Assembly: GCA_021817025.1 (NCBI GenBank)
Contig: JAKAWF010000231.1
Location: 1 to 5,951 of the forward strand
Reading direction: 5' to 3'
DNA: 5,951 bases
DNA from: a bacterium
GTDB taxonomy: Bacteria; Chloroflexota; Dormibacteria; UBA8260; Bog-877
The position numbers and the translations under genes were made by a program. How positions within the stretch are numbered: the stretch's first letter is position 1; the number at the start of each line of letters is the position of its first letter. This document shows positions 1 to 5,951 of this stretch, one piece after another. Under the pieces are notes generated by a model. That model was not told the origin of the DNA and ran no database searches. It saw only the letters and a list, made by a program, of their open reading frames with translations.

Positions 1-510
1 CGCCTGCAGCAGGTTGGGCTCGCCGCGGCGGGAACTCGAGCCGATGTCCGCGGAGGCCGAGAACTGTCCCTTGGTCAACCCGTAGACGCCATTGTTCTCG
101 ATCAGGTAGAGCATCCGCACGTTGCGGCGGATGGCGTGGCAGAGGTGGCCCAGCCCGATCGAGAGGGAGTCCCCGTCCCCCGACACGCCGACCAGCAGCA
201 AATCCCGGTTGGCCGCCCCGGCGCCGGTGGCGATCGTGGCCATCCGCCCATGCACCGAGTTGAACCCATGGGCTCTGCTGACGAAGTAGGCGGGGGTCTT
301 CGATGAGCAGCCGATCCCGCTCAGCTTGGCGATCATGTGGGGGGGGACCGACAGCTCCCAGAAGGTCTGGATCAGGGCGGCGGTGATCGAGTCGTGGCCG
401 CAGCCGGCGCAGAGGGTCGACATCCCGCCGGCGTAGTCCTGGAGGGTGAGCCCCAACTCGTTGGGGGCCATGGGGACCAGTGGGATCAGCGGCTTGGTGA
501 TGGACGGCAC
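1..510 (-). CDS. korB: 2-oxoacid:ferredoxin/acceptor oxidoreductase beta subunit (KorB-like), 3' end cut by window edge
   Basis: Only the first 170 codons are present; the frame is open to the left edge. This subunit binds thiamine diphosphate (ThDP) and the [4Fe-4S] cluster nearest it. With KorA it converts a 2-oxoacid plus CoA to acyl-CoA and CO2 in the cytoplasm. Visible signatures are CAGCGH with cluster cysteines C34 and C37, a third probable ligand C68 in GIGCSS, and the ThDP/Mg motif GDGDS (111-115) running to ENNGVYGLTKGQ (138-149). The fourth cluster cysteine would lie beyond the window. I place the start at GTG 510: GGAGG (518-522) sits 7 nt upstream, and the codon begins 2 nt after the korA stop, so translation is probably coupled. 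ATG 471 is an alternative that lacks a Shine-Dalgarno sequence and would remove 13 residues. The family call is secure. 2-oxoglutarate as substrate, rather than pyruvate or a branched-chain 2-oxoacid, is inferred from overall resemblance. Confidence 0.93.
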   Translation of the reverse strand, partial: MPSITKPLIPLVPMAPNELGLTLQDYAGGMSTLCAGCGHDSITAALIQTFWELSVPPHMIAKLSGIGCSSKTPAYFVSRAHGFNSVHGRMATIATGAGAANRDLLLVGVSGDGDSLSIGLGHLCHAIRRNVRMLYLIENNGVYGLTKGQFSASADIGSSSRRGEPNLLQA

Positions 511-512
511 GA

Positions 513-2372
513 TCAGGCCTCCAACTGGCTGGTGATGCCTTCGACCACTTCCCGAGCGCTCACGGGAAGGCCGCCGTAAACCAGTACCGAGCGCAGCTTC
601 GCGCTGGGAGCACCGGTCTCGATCTCGACCAGGGACCTCAGCTGAGCGTCGCGGTTCTGCTCCACGATGAAGCAGAGCTCGTGGTCGTCGAGGAACCGGC
701 GCACCTGCTCCGAGAAGGGAAATCCCCGGATCCGCAGATAGCTGGCCTCGACTCCGGCCCGGCTCAAGAGTAGCACCGCCTCCCGAACCGCCAGATCGCA
801 GCTGCCAACCGTGATCACACCCACCTTGGCCCCCGGTCGGGTGTCCACCACTGGAGCGGGCATGTGTTCAGCGGCGGCGCGGTGCTTGCGGAGCAGCCGG
901 TCCATGACCTGCTGGTAGTCGGCTGGCTCCTCCGTGTAGCCGCCCAGCCGACCGTGGCCGGAACCCCTCACGAAGTACGCCCCTCGAGGGCTGACCCCCG
1001 GCAGGGTGCGGGGGGTCACCCCGAGCTGGTCCTCATCGTCGTAGCGGAAGAACTGGGTGATCCCCTCCAGCTCCGCCGCGCCCAGCACCCGGCCCCGGTC
1101 GGGGAGATAGGCGTCGTCCCAGGTGAGCTCGGGAATCGCCCAATCGTTCATCCCAATGTCAAGGTCGGAGAGGACCAGGACCGGGGTCTGAAAACGCTCC
1201 GCTAAATCGAACGCCCGCACCATCAGCTGGAAGCACTCGCCCGGATCGGCCGGGAAGAGCAGCAGATGCTTGGTGTCCCCGTGAGAGGCGTAGGCAGCCA
1301 TGAGGATGTCCGCCTGCTGGACCCTGGTGGGCATTCCCGTTGATGGCCCGGCCCGCTGGACATCGACCACCACCGCCGGGATCTCGGTGTAGTAGGCGAG
1401 CCCCAGCAGCTCGCTCATCAGCGAGAGGCCAGGCCCGGAGGTGGAGGTGAACGACCGCGCCCCTGCCCAATTGGCCCCGATCACCACCCCCAGCGCCGCC
1501 AGCTCGTCCTCCGCCTGCACGATGAGGAAGTTGTTGCGGTACGCGGGCTCGCCCGGCTGGGCGTCCGGGACCGGCTCGCGCCGGTACTTGGCACACAGCC
1601 TGATGAAGTTCTCCATGACCGAGGTGGCGGGGGTGATCGGGTACCAGGCGGCCACCGTCGCTCCGGCGTAGAGCGCCCCCAGGGCGGTCGCGGTGTTGCC
1701 GTCGATCATGATCAGGCCGCGCGTCTGGTTCAGGCGCTGGACATGGCAGGGCAGCGGGCAGTCGAAATTGGCACGGGCGTACTCGTAGCCCAGCCGCAGC
1801 GCGGCGAGATTGGAGTCCAGCAGCTGCTGGCGGTGACCGTAGCTCTCCCCCAGCAGCTGCTCGACCAGCTCTGGTTCCAGATCGAGTAGCGCCACCAGCA
1901 CCCCGGCATAGGCCACGTTCTTCATCAGGATGCGCTCCCGAGAGCTGGCGAATCGGTCGGCGCACAGGCGCGCCAGAGGCACCCCCAGGAAGGTGACGTC
2001 CGGGCGCAGCAGTTCGGGCTCCAGAGGCCAGCTGTCGTCGAATAGGAGGTAACCACCGGCTTTGACCTCGGCGATGTCCTGGGCATAGGTCTGGCCGTTC
2101 ATGGCGACCATGAGGTCATAGTCAAGGCTGCGGGCGGTGTGGCCGTCCTTGTTGATCCGGATCTCGTACCAGGTGGGCAGGCCCTGGATGTTGGACGGGA
2201 AGAGGTTCTTGCCCGAGACCGGCACCCCCATCCGGAAGATGGCCTGCATCAACAAGTTGTTGGCGCTCGCCGAGCCGGTGCCGTTCACGTTGGCGAGCTT
2301 GATCGCAAACTCGTTGACCCTGGTCGCCACCGGCTGCTCAGCCTGTAGCAAGTGCCCCGCCTCCCAACTCAT
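513..2372 (-). CDS. korA: 2-oxoacid:ferredoxin/acceptor oxidoreductase alpha subunit with N-terminal gamma domain (KorA-like)
   Basis: The product is 619 aa, the usual size for a gamma-alpha fusion. Residues about 20-200 form the gamma domain, with NGTGSASANNLL at 30-41 and GKNLFPSNIQGLPTWYEIR at 54-72. The alpha (pyrimidine-binding) domain begins near 218 and shows YPITPATSVMEN (244-255), STSGPGLSLMSE (310-321) and QRAGPSTGMPTR (339-350). Residues about 514-619 are the transketolase-C-like domain II, including GVITVGS (518-524). With KorB it forms the catalytic 2-oxoacid oxidoreductase. The gene lies 21 nt after the flavoprotein stop, in the same frame, and 2 nt before korB, so the three are clearly co-transcribed. 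ATG 2372 is the first start after the upstream in-frame stop but has no clear Shine-Dalgarno. TTG 2351 has GGGAGG (2360-2365) 8 nt upstream and would give 612 aa; both starts precede the conserved domain. 2-oxoglutarate is the likeliest substrate but is not proven by any residue I can point to. Confidence 0.94.
   Translation of the reverse strand: MSWEAGHLLQAEQPVATRVNEFAIKLANVNGTGSASANNLLMQAIFRMGVPVSGKNLFPSNIQGLPTWYEIRINKDGHTARSLDYDLMVAMNGQTYAQDIAEVKAGGYLLFDDSWPLEPELLRPDVTFLGVPLARLCADRFASSRERILMKNVAYAGVLVALLDLEPELVEQLLGESYGHRQQLLDSNLAALRLGYEYARANFDCPLPCHVQRLNQTRGLIMIDGNTATALGALYAGATVAAWYPITPATSVMENFIRLCAKYRREPVPDAQPGEPAYRNNFLIVQAEDELAALGVVIGANWAGARSFTSTSGPGLSLMSELLGLAYYTEIPAVVVDVQRAGPSTGMPTRVQQADILMAAYASHGDTKHLLLFPADPGECFQLMVRAFDLAERFQTPVLVLSDLDIGMNDWAIPELTWDDAYLPDRGRVLGAAELEGITQFFRYDDEDQLGVTPRTLPGVSPRGAYFVRGSGHGRLGGYTEEPADYQQVMDRLLRKHRAAAEHMPAPVVDTRPGAKVGVITVGSCDLAVREAVLLLSRAGVEASYLRIRGFPFSEQVRRFLDDHELCFIVEQNRDAQLRSLVEIETGAPSAKLRSVLVYGGLPVSAREVVEGITSQLEA
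518..522 (-). promoter_or_regulatory. Ribosome binding site deciding the korB GTG start
   Basis: GGAGG on the minus strand lies inside the last codons of korA, 7 nt before GTG 510. It is the reason for preferring GTG 510 over the downstream ATG 471. Confidence 0.6.
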
Positions 2373-2393
2373 CCGTCGACTGTGCTGGCAACA

Positions 2394-4229
2394 TCACTCA
2401 ATTGGAATCCCGAGCCGGCCCGCGTAGGGAATCTGCAGGTCGAACTTCACCATGTCCCAGGCCGCGGTGGGGCAGCGTTCGGCGCACAGGCCGCAGTGGA
2501 CGCACAGGTTCTCGTCCTTGACCATCGCCCGACCCGTCTGCTTGAGGGGCGTGGAGATAAACAGCGCCTGCTCCAAGTTGCTACTGGGGGAGCTGAGGCG
2601 GCCGCGCAACTCGGTCTCGGTCAGCGCGTCGGTGTGCACCATGGTGAGGCACCGGACCGGGCAGATGTCAATGCAGGCATCACACTCGATGCAGAGCGCG
2701 GCGGTGAAGTCGGTCTGCACGTCGCAGTTCAAGCAGCGCTGCACCTCCCTGGCGGTGGCCTCCGCGGAGAAGCCTAGCTCGACCTCCAAGTTGAGCTCCT
2801 TGAACCGCCGCGACAGTTCCAGGTGCTGCATCGGCTGGCGCGAGGAGGGGTTGTAGTCGTTGTGGTAGCTCCACTGACTGAGGCCCATCTTCTGGCTAAC
2901 CAAATTCATGGTCGGCTGCAGCCTCTCCGACACCGCCACTCCCTGGCAGTGGTTGTGGATGGAGATGGCGGCCTGGTGGCCGTGCTCCACCGCCCAGATG
3001 ATGTTCTTAGCGCCGAAGGCAGCGTCACCCCCGAAGAAGACCCCGGGGAGGGTGGACTGCAGGGTGGTCTGGTCCACCACGGGAAGGTCTCCGCGCCCGA
3101 ACTCGAGCCCCAGGTCACGCTCGACCCAGGGGAAGGCGTTCTCCTGGCCGATGGCCAGGATGACGTCATCGCAGGGAACTGTCACCGTGTCAAGCACCCG
3201 CGAGTGGACCGCGTTCTCATCCCACTCCACGATGTCGAACTCCACCCCCACCAGCTGTCCCGCCTCAACCACGAAGCGCTTGGGAGCGTGGTTTACCACG
3301 ATCTCGATGCCTTCCTCCTCGGCGTCCTCCAGCTCCCACGGGGAGGCTTTGAAGAACCGCCGCGGCCGGCGCGCCATCACCTTGATCTCCTCCCCCCCCA
3401 GGCGCCGAGACGAGCGGCAGCAATCCATGGCGGTGTTGCCCACCCCGATGATCAGCACGCGCTTGCCGATGGAGGTCACGTGCCCGAAGGCGATCGACTC
3501 CAGCCAGTCGATCCCTATGTGGATGTGGGGCCCCCCTCCATCCGCGTCATGGCGGCCAGGCAGGTCGAGTTCCTTCCCCCGCGGGGCCCCGCTGCCGATG
3601 AAAACGGCGTCGAATCCCTGCTGCAGAAGCCGGCCCAGGCTGCCGACCTCACTTCCGTAGCGGATATCCACGCCCATCCCCAAGATCACTCCGATCTCGT
3701 CATCCAGCACCTTTGCCGGCAGCCGGAAGGCGGGGATGTTGGATCGCATCAGCCCGCCAGGAAGGTGGTGCCTTTCGAAGATGGTGACCTGGTAGCCGAG
3801 GGGCATCAGGTCGTTGGCAACGGTGAGTGAGGCCGGCCCGGCTCCAACGCAGGCGATGCGCTTGCCGTTCTTGTGCGCGGGCGCCTTGGGCAACCGCTCC
3901 GCGATCTCGCCGCGGAGGTCGGCCGCCACCCGCTTCAACCGGCAGATCGCGACCGGATCGCCATCGACACGCTGGCGGCGGCAGGCGGGCTCGCAGGGCC
4001 GGTCACAGGTCCGGCCCAGGATCGCCGGGAAGACGTTGGACTGGCGGTTGAGCAGGTAGGCGTCCCCATAACGCTCCTGGCCGATGAGTCGAATGTAGCC
4101 GGGCACGTTGGTGTGGGCGGGACAGGCCCACTGGCAGTCCACCACCCGGTGGTAGTAGGCAGGCCGGGTGACGTCGGTGGGGCGTAGTGCTCCCCCCGGC
4201 TCGGGATCGGACCCTGGTGCCACCGTCAT
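2394..4229 (-). CDS. GltD-like FAD/NAD(P) oxidoreductase with C-terminal 2[4Fe-4S] ferredoxin domain; probable electron-transfer subunit of KorAB (KorC-type)
   Basis: The product is 611 aa from ATG 4229. An N-terminal helical iron-sulfur domain (about 20-105) carries C32, C36, C75, C79 and C83 (CQWACP; CDRPCEPAC). An FAD Rossmann motif GAGPAS is at 128-133 with PGG at 157-159. A second, NAD(P)-type motif IGVGNTAMD is at 261-269, followed by ARRPRR (286-291), whose arginines suggest NADPH. FFGGDAA (398-404) is the typical second FAD contact. The C-terminus has two CxxCxxCxxxCP motifs, C513/516/519/523 and C576/579/582/586, forming a 2[4Fe-4S] ferredoxin, plus C499 and C502. It is first in the operon, just upstream of korA and korB, so it probably shuttles electrons from the KorAB cluster to NAD(P)+, or back. 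ATG 4229 has AGGTGG 4 nt upstream; the alternative GTG 4274 adds 15 residues without family character. It is not an ordinary GltD, because no glutamate synthase large subunit is nearby and GltD lacks this C-terminal ferredoxin. Confidence 0.9.
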   Translation of the reverse strand: MTVAPGSDPEPGGALRPTDVTRPAYYHRVVDCQWACPAHTNVPGYIRLIGQERYGDAYLLNRQSNVFPAILGRTCDRPCEPACRRQRVDGDPVAICRLKRVAADLRGEIAERLPKAPAHKNGKRIACVGAGPASLTVANDLMPLGYQVTIFERHHLPGGLMRSNIPAFRLPAKVLDDEIGVILGMGVDIRYGSEVGSLGRLLQQGFDAVFIGSGAPRGKELDLPGRHDADGGGPHIHIGIDWLESIAFGHVTSIGKRVLIIGVGNTAMDCCRSSRRLGGEEIKVMARRPRRFFKASPWELEDAEEEGIEIVVNHAPKRFVVEAGQLVGVEFDIVEWDENAVHSRVLDTVTVPCDDVILAIGQENAFPWVERDLGLEFGRGDLPVVDQTTLQSTLPGVFFGGDAAFGAKNIIWAVEHGHQAAISIHNHCQGVAVSERLQPTMNLVSQKMGLSQWSYHNDYNPSSRQPMQHLELSRRFKELNLEVELGFSAEATAREVQRCLNCDVQTDFTAALCIECDACIDICPVRCLTMVHTDALTETELRGRLSSPSSNLEQALFISTPLKQTGRAMVKDENLCVHCGLCAERCPTAAWDMVKFDLQIPYAGRLGIPIE

Positions 4230-4233
4230 CTCG

Positions 4234-4239
4234 CCACCT
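4234..4239 (-). promoter_or_regulatory. Probable ribosome binding site deciding the flavoprotein start
   Basis: AGGTGG on the minus strand lies 4 nt before ATG 4229. The spacing is on the short side, but it is the best Shine-Dalgarno match in the region and supports ATG 4229 over the in-frame GTG at 4274. Confidence 0.45.
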
Positions 4240-4245
4240 AATTTA
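4240..4245 (-). promoter_or_regulatory. Candidate -10 element for the leftward flavoprotein-korA-korB operon
   Basis: The minus strand reads TAAATT here, within the A/T-rich run AGTTAAATTAGG, which stands out in an otherwise G+C-rich spacer. It fits the TAnnnT form of a -10 box. Its end is 10 nt from ATG 4229, implying a very short leader of only a few bases. No -35 match is visible at 16-18 nt upstream. If it is real, the transcript would barely include the AGGTGG ribosome site, so either this box or that site may be coincidental. Confidence 0.3.
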
Positions 4246-4477
4246 ACTCGGACTCCCCGATGCCCACCGGCCACCGCCCCCTGGAGGGCGCCAAACCTCG
4301 ATCAGCATCTGGCCGCCGCGTCAACCGGACGGCCACCAGCGGATTCTCATCCATAGCCGGCCCCGGCCGCCGAGAGCTGATTCTGCAACTTCAGAGCCGG
4401 CCGCCGCATAGGTGGTTCTACCTGGGGGCGCCGCCCATTAGGACGCCGCCCCTAGCCGCCTACCGCAGGTGGCGCCA

Positions 4478-4500
4478 GGCGCGCGGCTTGGAGGCGCGCC
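4478..4500. repeat. GC-only inverted repeat (7-bp stem, 9-nt loop) in the divergent spacer
   Basis: GGCGCGC at 4478-4484 is an exact reverse complement of GCGCGCC at 4494-4500, separated by GGCTTGGAG. No T-run follows on either strand, and neither flanking operon ends here, so it is not an intrinsic terminator. It could be a protein-binding site or chance in G+C-rich DNA. Confidence 0.4.
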
Positions 4501-4627
4501 CGGCGGCGGGCATGGGCCCTTTACGGATGGAGTCGGCCAAGAGGCGTTCGCCGAGCTGTCCCAGCGGCGACAGAAACCACCGCTCGCACCCGGGGTAATC
4601 GCCTATTCGTGGGCGGCACAGCTCCGC

Positions 4628-4633
4628 TACGAT
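4628..4633 (+). promoter_or_regulatory. Candidate -10 element for a leaderless pntAA transcript
   Basis: TACGAT matches the TAnnnT consensus and ends 7 nt before ATG 4641. That would put the transcription start on or beside the A of the start codon. No Shine-Dalgarno sequence precedes either ATG 4632 or ATG 4641, which agrees with a leaderless message. A -35 element is weak at best (TTCGTG at 4606-4611, 16 bp upstream). Confidence 0.45.
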
Positions 4634-4640
4634 GGCTGTT

Positions 4641-5783
4641 ATGAGAGTCGCCGCCCCCAGTGAGACCGTCGAGGGGGAGCGGCGGGTGGCGGTCAGCCCG
4701 GACTCAATCCCTCGTCTGAAGGCGCTCGGGCTGGAGGTCTGCGTGCAGGCTGGGGCTGGCTTGGCGGCGGGTTTCCCAGATGCCAGCCTGAAGGAGGCTG
4801 GCGCGGAGATTGCCGCCAACCTGGCCGCCTGTCTCAAGGGGGCCGACCTGGTCTGCAAGGTGCAGCCGCCGTCCGTGCTGGAGGCCAAGGCGCTGCCCGA
4901 GGGCTCGGCCCTGATCAGCTTCTTGCCCACGTCCACTCCGACCGAGGTGCTGAACTTGCTGGTCAAGCGGCGGATCACGGCCTTCAGCTTCGAGCTGGTG
5001 CCCCGAATCAGCCGGGCCCAGGCCATGGACGCCCTCTCGTCTCAGGCCTCGATCGGGGGCTACAAAGCAGTCCTGATGGGGGCGGCGCGGCTGCCCAAGA
5101 TCCTGCCCTTGCAGATGACCGCTGCGGGGACCATCGCGCCCGCCCGGGTGATGGTGATGGGGGCGGGGGTCGCCGGCCTGCAGGCGATCGCCACCGCCCG
5201 TCGCCTGGGAGCGGTGGTGGAGGCCACCGACGTCCGGGCGGCGGCGAAGGAAGAGGTGCAGAGCCTGGGCGCCACCTTCGTCACCCTGGAGCTTGAGGCC
5301 CAGGAGGGAGAGGGCGGGTACGCCCGCGAGCAGAGTGAGGAGTTTCTCACCCGCCAGCGAGAGCTGATCGCGCAGCGGGTGGAGCAGAGCGACCTGGTGA
5401 TCACCACCGCGGCCGTGCCCGGCCGCCGGGCCCCGATCCTGATCACCAAGGAGATGGTGGGCCGGATGCGGCCGGGCGCCGTCATCGTCGACCTCGCCGC
5501 CGACACCGGCGGGAACTGCGAACTGACCAGCCCCGGGGAGGAGGTGCAGGTCGGGGGGGTGGTGATCCTCGGCTGGCGCAATCTGCCCGCCACCGTGCCC
5601 ACCACCGCCAGTCAGATGCTGGCACGCAACCTGGCCGCGGTGGCCGGTCACCTGGTCACAGACGGCAAGCTGGTGCTCGACTTCGACGACGAGATCACCG
5701 CCGCCAGCTGCGCGGTGCATGCCGGGGAGATCCGCAACCAGCGGCTGCGGGAGGCTGCCCAGGCTGGGGCGAAGCCGTCATGA
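4641..5783 (+). CDS. pntAA: Proton-translocating NAD(P) transhydrogenase, alpha subunit part 1 (NAD(H)-binding domain I)
   Basis: The product is 380 aa, close to the usual size of a separate domain I. This soluble part of the transhydrogenase binds NAD(H) and exchanges hydride with NADP(H) bound by domain III of PntB, driven by the proton gradient. The N-terminus is the alanine-dehydrogenase/PntA fold (MRVAAPSETVEGERR). The loop RISRAQAMDALSSQ (122-135) supplies the conserved R122, Q127, D130 and S133, equivalent to the Rhodospirillum rubrum R127, Q132, D135 and S138 set. The NAD Rossmann motif GAGVAGLQA is at 174-182 with the ribose-binding acid D197 in TDVRA. EGEGGYAREQSEEF (222-235) is the mobile loop with its tyrosine Y227. 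I chose ATG 4641 over ATG 4632 because family members begin at this point and TACGAT at 4628-4633 would place transcription start at this codon. It overlaps pntAB by 4 bp. No key residue is missing. Confidence 0.96.
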   Translation: MRVAAPSETVEGERRVAVSPDSIPRLKALGLEVCVQAGAGLAAGFPDASLKEAGAEIAANLAACLKGADLVCKVQPPSVLEAKALPEGSALISFLPTSTPTEVLNLLVKRRITAFSFELVPRISRAQAMDALSSQASIGGYKAVLMGAARLPKILPLQMTAAGTIAPARVMVMGAGVAGLQAIATARRLGAVVEATDVRAAAKEEVQSLGATFVTLELEAQEGEGGYAREQSEEFLTRQRELIAQRVEQSDLVITTAAVPGRRAPILITKEMVGRMRPGAVIVDLAADTGGNCELTSPGEEVQVGGVVILGWRNLPATVPTTASQMLARNLAAVAGHLVTDGKLVLDFDDEITAASCAVHAGEIRNQRLREAAQAGAKPS

Positions 5784-5951
5784 GCACACAGCTGGTCAAC
5801 GAGATCTCGATCTTCGTGCTGGCGATCTTCCTTGGCTTCGAGGTGATCTCCAAAGTTCCCACCATCCTGCACACCCCCCTGATGTCGGGCAGCAACGCCA
5901 TCCACGGGGTGATCCTGGTGGGAGCCATGGTGATCATGGCGTCGGCCAGCG
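5780..5951 (+). CDS. pntAB: Proton-translocating NAD(P) transhydrogenase, alpha subunit part 2 (membrane domain), 5' part only
   Basis: Fifty-seven codons are visible before the right edge. The peptide begins MSTQLVNEISIFVLAIF and continues with the PntA membrane-domain hallmark EVISKVP (21-27) and HTPLMSGSNAIHG (31-43). A first transmembrane helix spans roughly residues 8-24, and a second begins near 42 (VILVGAMVIM). This small integral membrane protein, together with the membrane part of PntB, forms the proton channel. The ATG overlaps the pntAA stop in an ATGA junction, so translation is coupled. A pntB gene is expected next, outside the window. The family is unmistakable despite truncation. 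Confidence 0.95.
   Translation, partial: MSTQLVNEISIFVLAIFLGFEVISKVPTILHTPLMSGSNAIHGVILVGAMVIMASAS

Larger units (their letters stand above)
4230..4640. other. Divergent intergenic spacer, no credible gene
   Basis: About 410 bp separates the two divergent operons. It must hold both promoters and any shared operator. Open frames crossing it show no recognisable protein family and low-complexity composition rich in Arg, Pro, Ser and Ala, so I regard them as G+C artefacts. Visible structure includes a GC-only hairpin at 4478-4500, the 8-bp palindrome TGGCGCCA at 4470-4477, and CGCCGCCC occurring twice 15 bp apart (4429-4436 and 4444-4451), each followed within a few bases by TAG. No tRNA, riboswitch or terminator with a T-tract was recognised. 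Confidence 0.6.

Noticed and set aside
1159..1965. 268-codon minus-strand frame inside korA
   Set aside because: It is a +1/-1 shifted reading of korA, dominated by Arg, Ala and Gly; the true frame carries the KorA motifs across the same bases.
2823..3830. 335-codon open frame on the plus strand antisense to the flavoprotein gene
   Set aside because: Its composition (His, Leu, Pro and Val runs) is typical of a complementary frame in G+C-rich DNA, no family is recognisable, and the opposite strand encodes a well-conserved protein throughout.
2394..4229. Glutamate synthase small subunit (gltD) as the function of the flavoprotein
   Set aside because: The N-terminal CxxC of GltD is absent, a C-terminal 2[4Fe-4S] ferredoxin domain is present, and the operon partners are korA and korB rather than gltB.
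4478..4500. Hairpin considered as an intrinsic terminator
   Set aside because: No T-tract follows on either strand, and no operon ends here; both neighbours start away from it.
4260..4598. 112-codon plus-strand frame filling much of the divergent spacer
   Set aside because: No ribosome site, no recognisable domain and an Arg/Pro/Ser-rich composition; it would also overlap the leftward promoter region.
4460..5026. 188-codon minus-strand frame crossing the spacer and the start of pntAA
   Set aside because: Most of its length is antisense to the conserved N-terminus of PntAA, and no family features are visible.
4704..5720. 338-codon open frame on the minus strand antisense to pntAA
   Set aside because: Rich in Gly, His and Gln without any recognisable motif; pntAA on the other strand has every expected catalytic residue.

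Overview
The window comes from a high-G+C bacterial genome with tightly packed genes: junctions of 2 nt and 21 nt, one ATGA overlap, and strong G/C bias at third codon positions. The G+C content, the split pntAA/pntAB arrangement and a TAnnnT box placed for a leaderless transcript would fit Actinomycetota. Other high-G+C lineages such as Chloroflexota or Dormibacterota fit about as well, so no phylum is assigned.

Layout. Two operons diverge from a spacer of about 410 bp (4230-4640). Leftwards on the minus strand run three genes in the order FAD/iron-sulfur oxidoreductase (4229 to 2394), 2-oxoacid:acceptor oxidoreductase alpha subunit with fused gamma domain, korA (2372 to 513), and beta subunit, korB (510 to the left edge, truncated). 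Rightwards on the plus strand run pntAA (4641-5783) and the start of pntAB (5780 to the right edge, truncated), the first two genes of a split proton-translocating NAD(P) transhydrogenase. A pntB gene is expected just past the right edge.

How the genes work together. KorA and KorB together carry the thiamine diphosphate and iron-sulfur centre that oxidise a 2-oxoacid (probably 2-oxoglutarate) with CoA to an acyl-CoA and CO2. The first gene of that operon is a GltD-like flavoprotein with an N-terminal cysteine domain and a C-terminal 2[4Fe-4S] ferredoxin domain. This is the architecture expected of a subunit that passes electrons between the KorAB iron-sulfur centre and NAD(P). The best reading is therefore a self-contained 2-oxoacid:NAD(P)+ (or ferredoxin) oxidoreductase of the KorCAB type known from aerobic/denitrifying aromatic degraders. 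The neighbouring transhydrogenase exchanges reducing equivalents between NADH and NADPH using the proton gradient. The two operons thus look like a redox-balancing locus.

No RNA genes, mobile elements, CRISPR arrays or attachment sites were seen. The spacer holds the divergent promoters, a GC-only hairpin and some short imperfect G+C repeats, but no credible gene.
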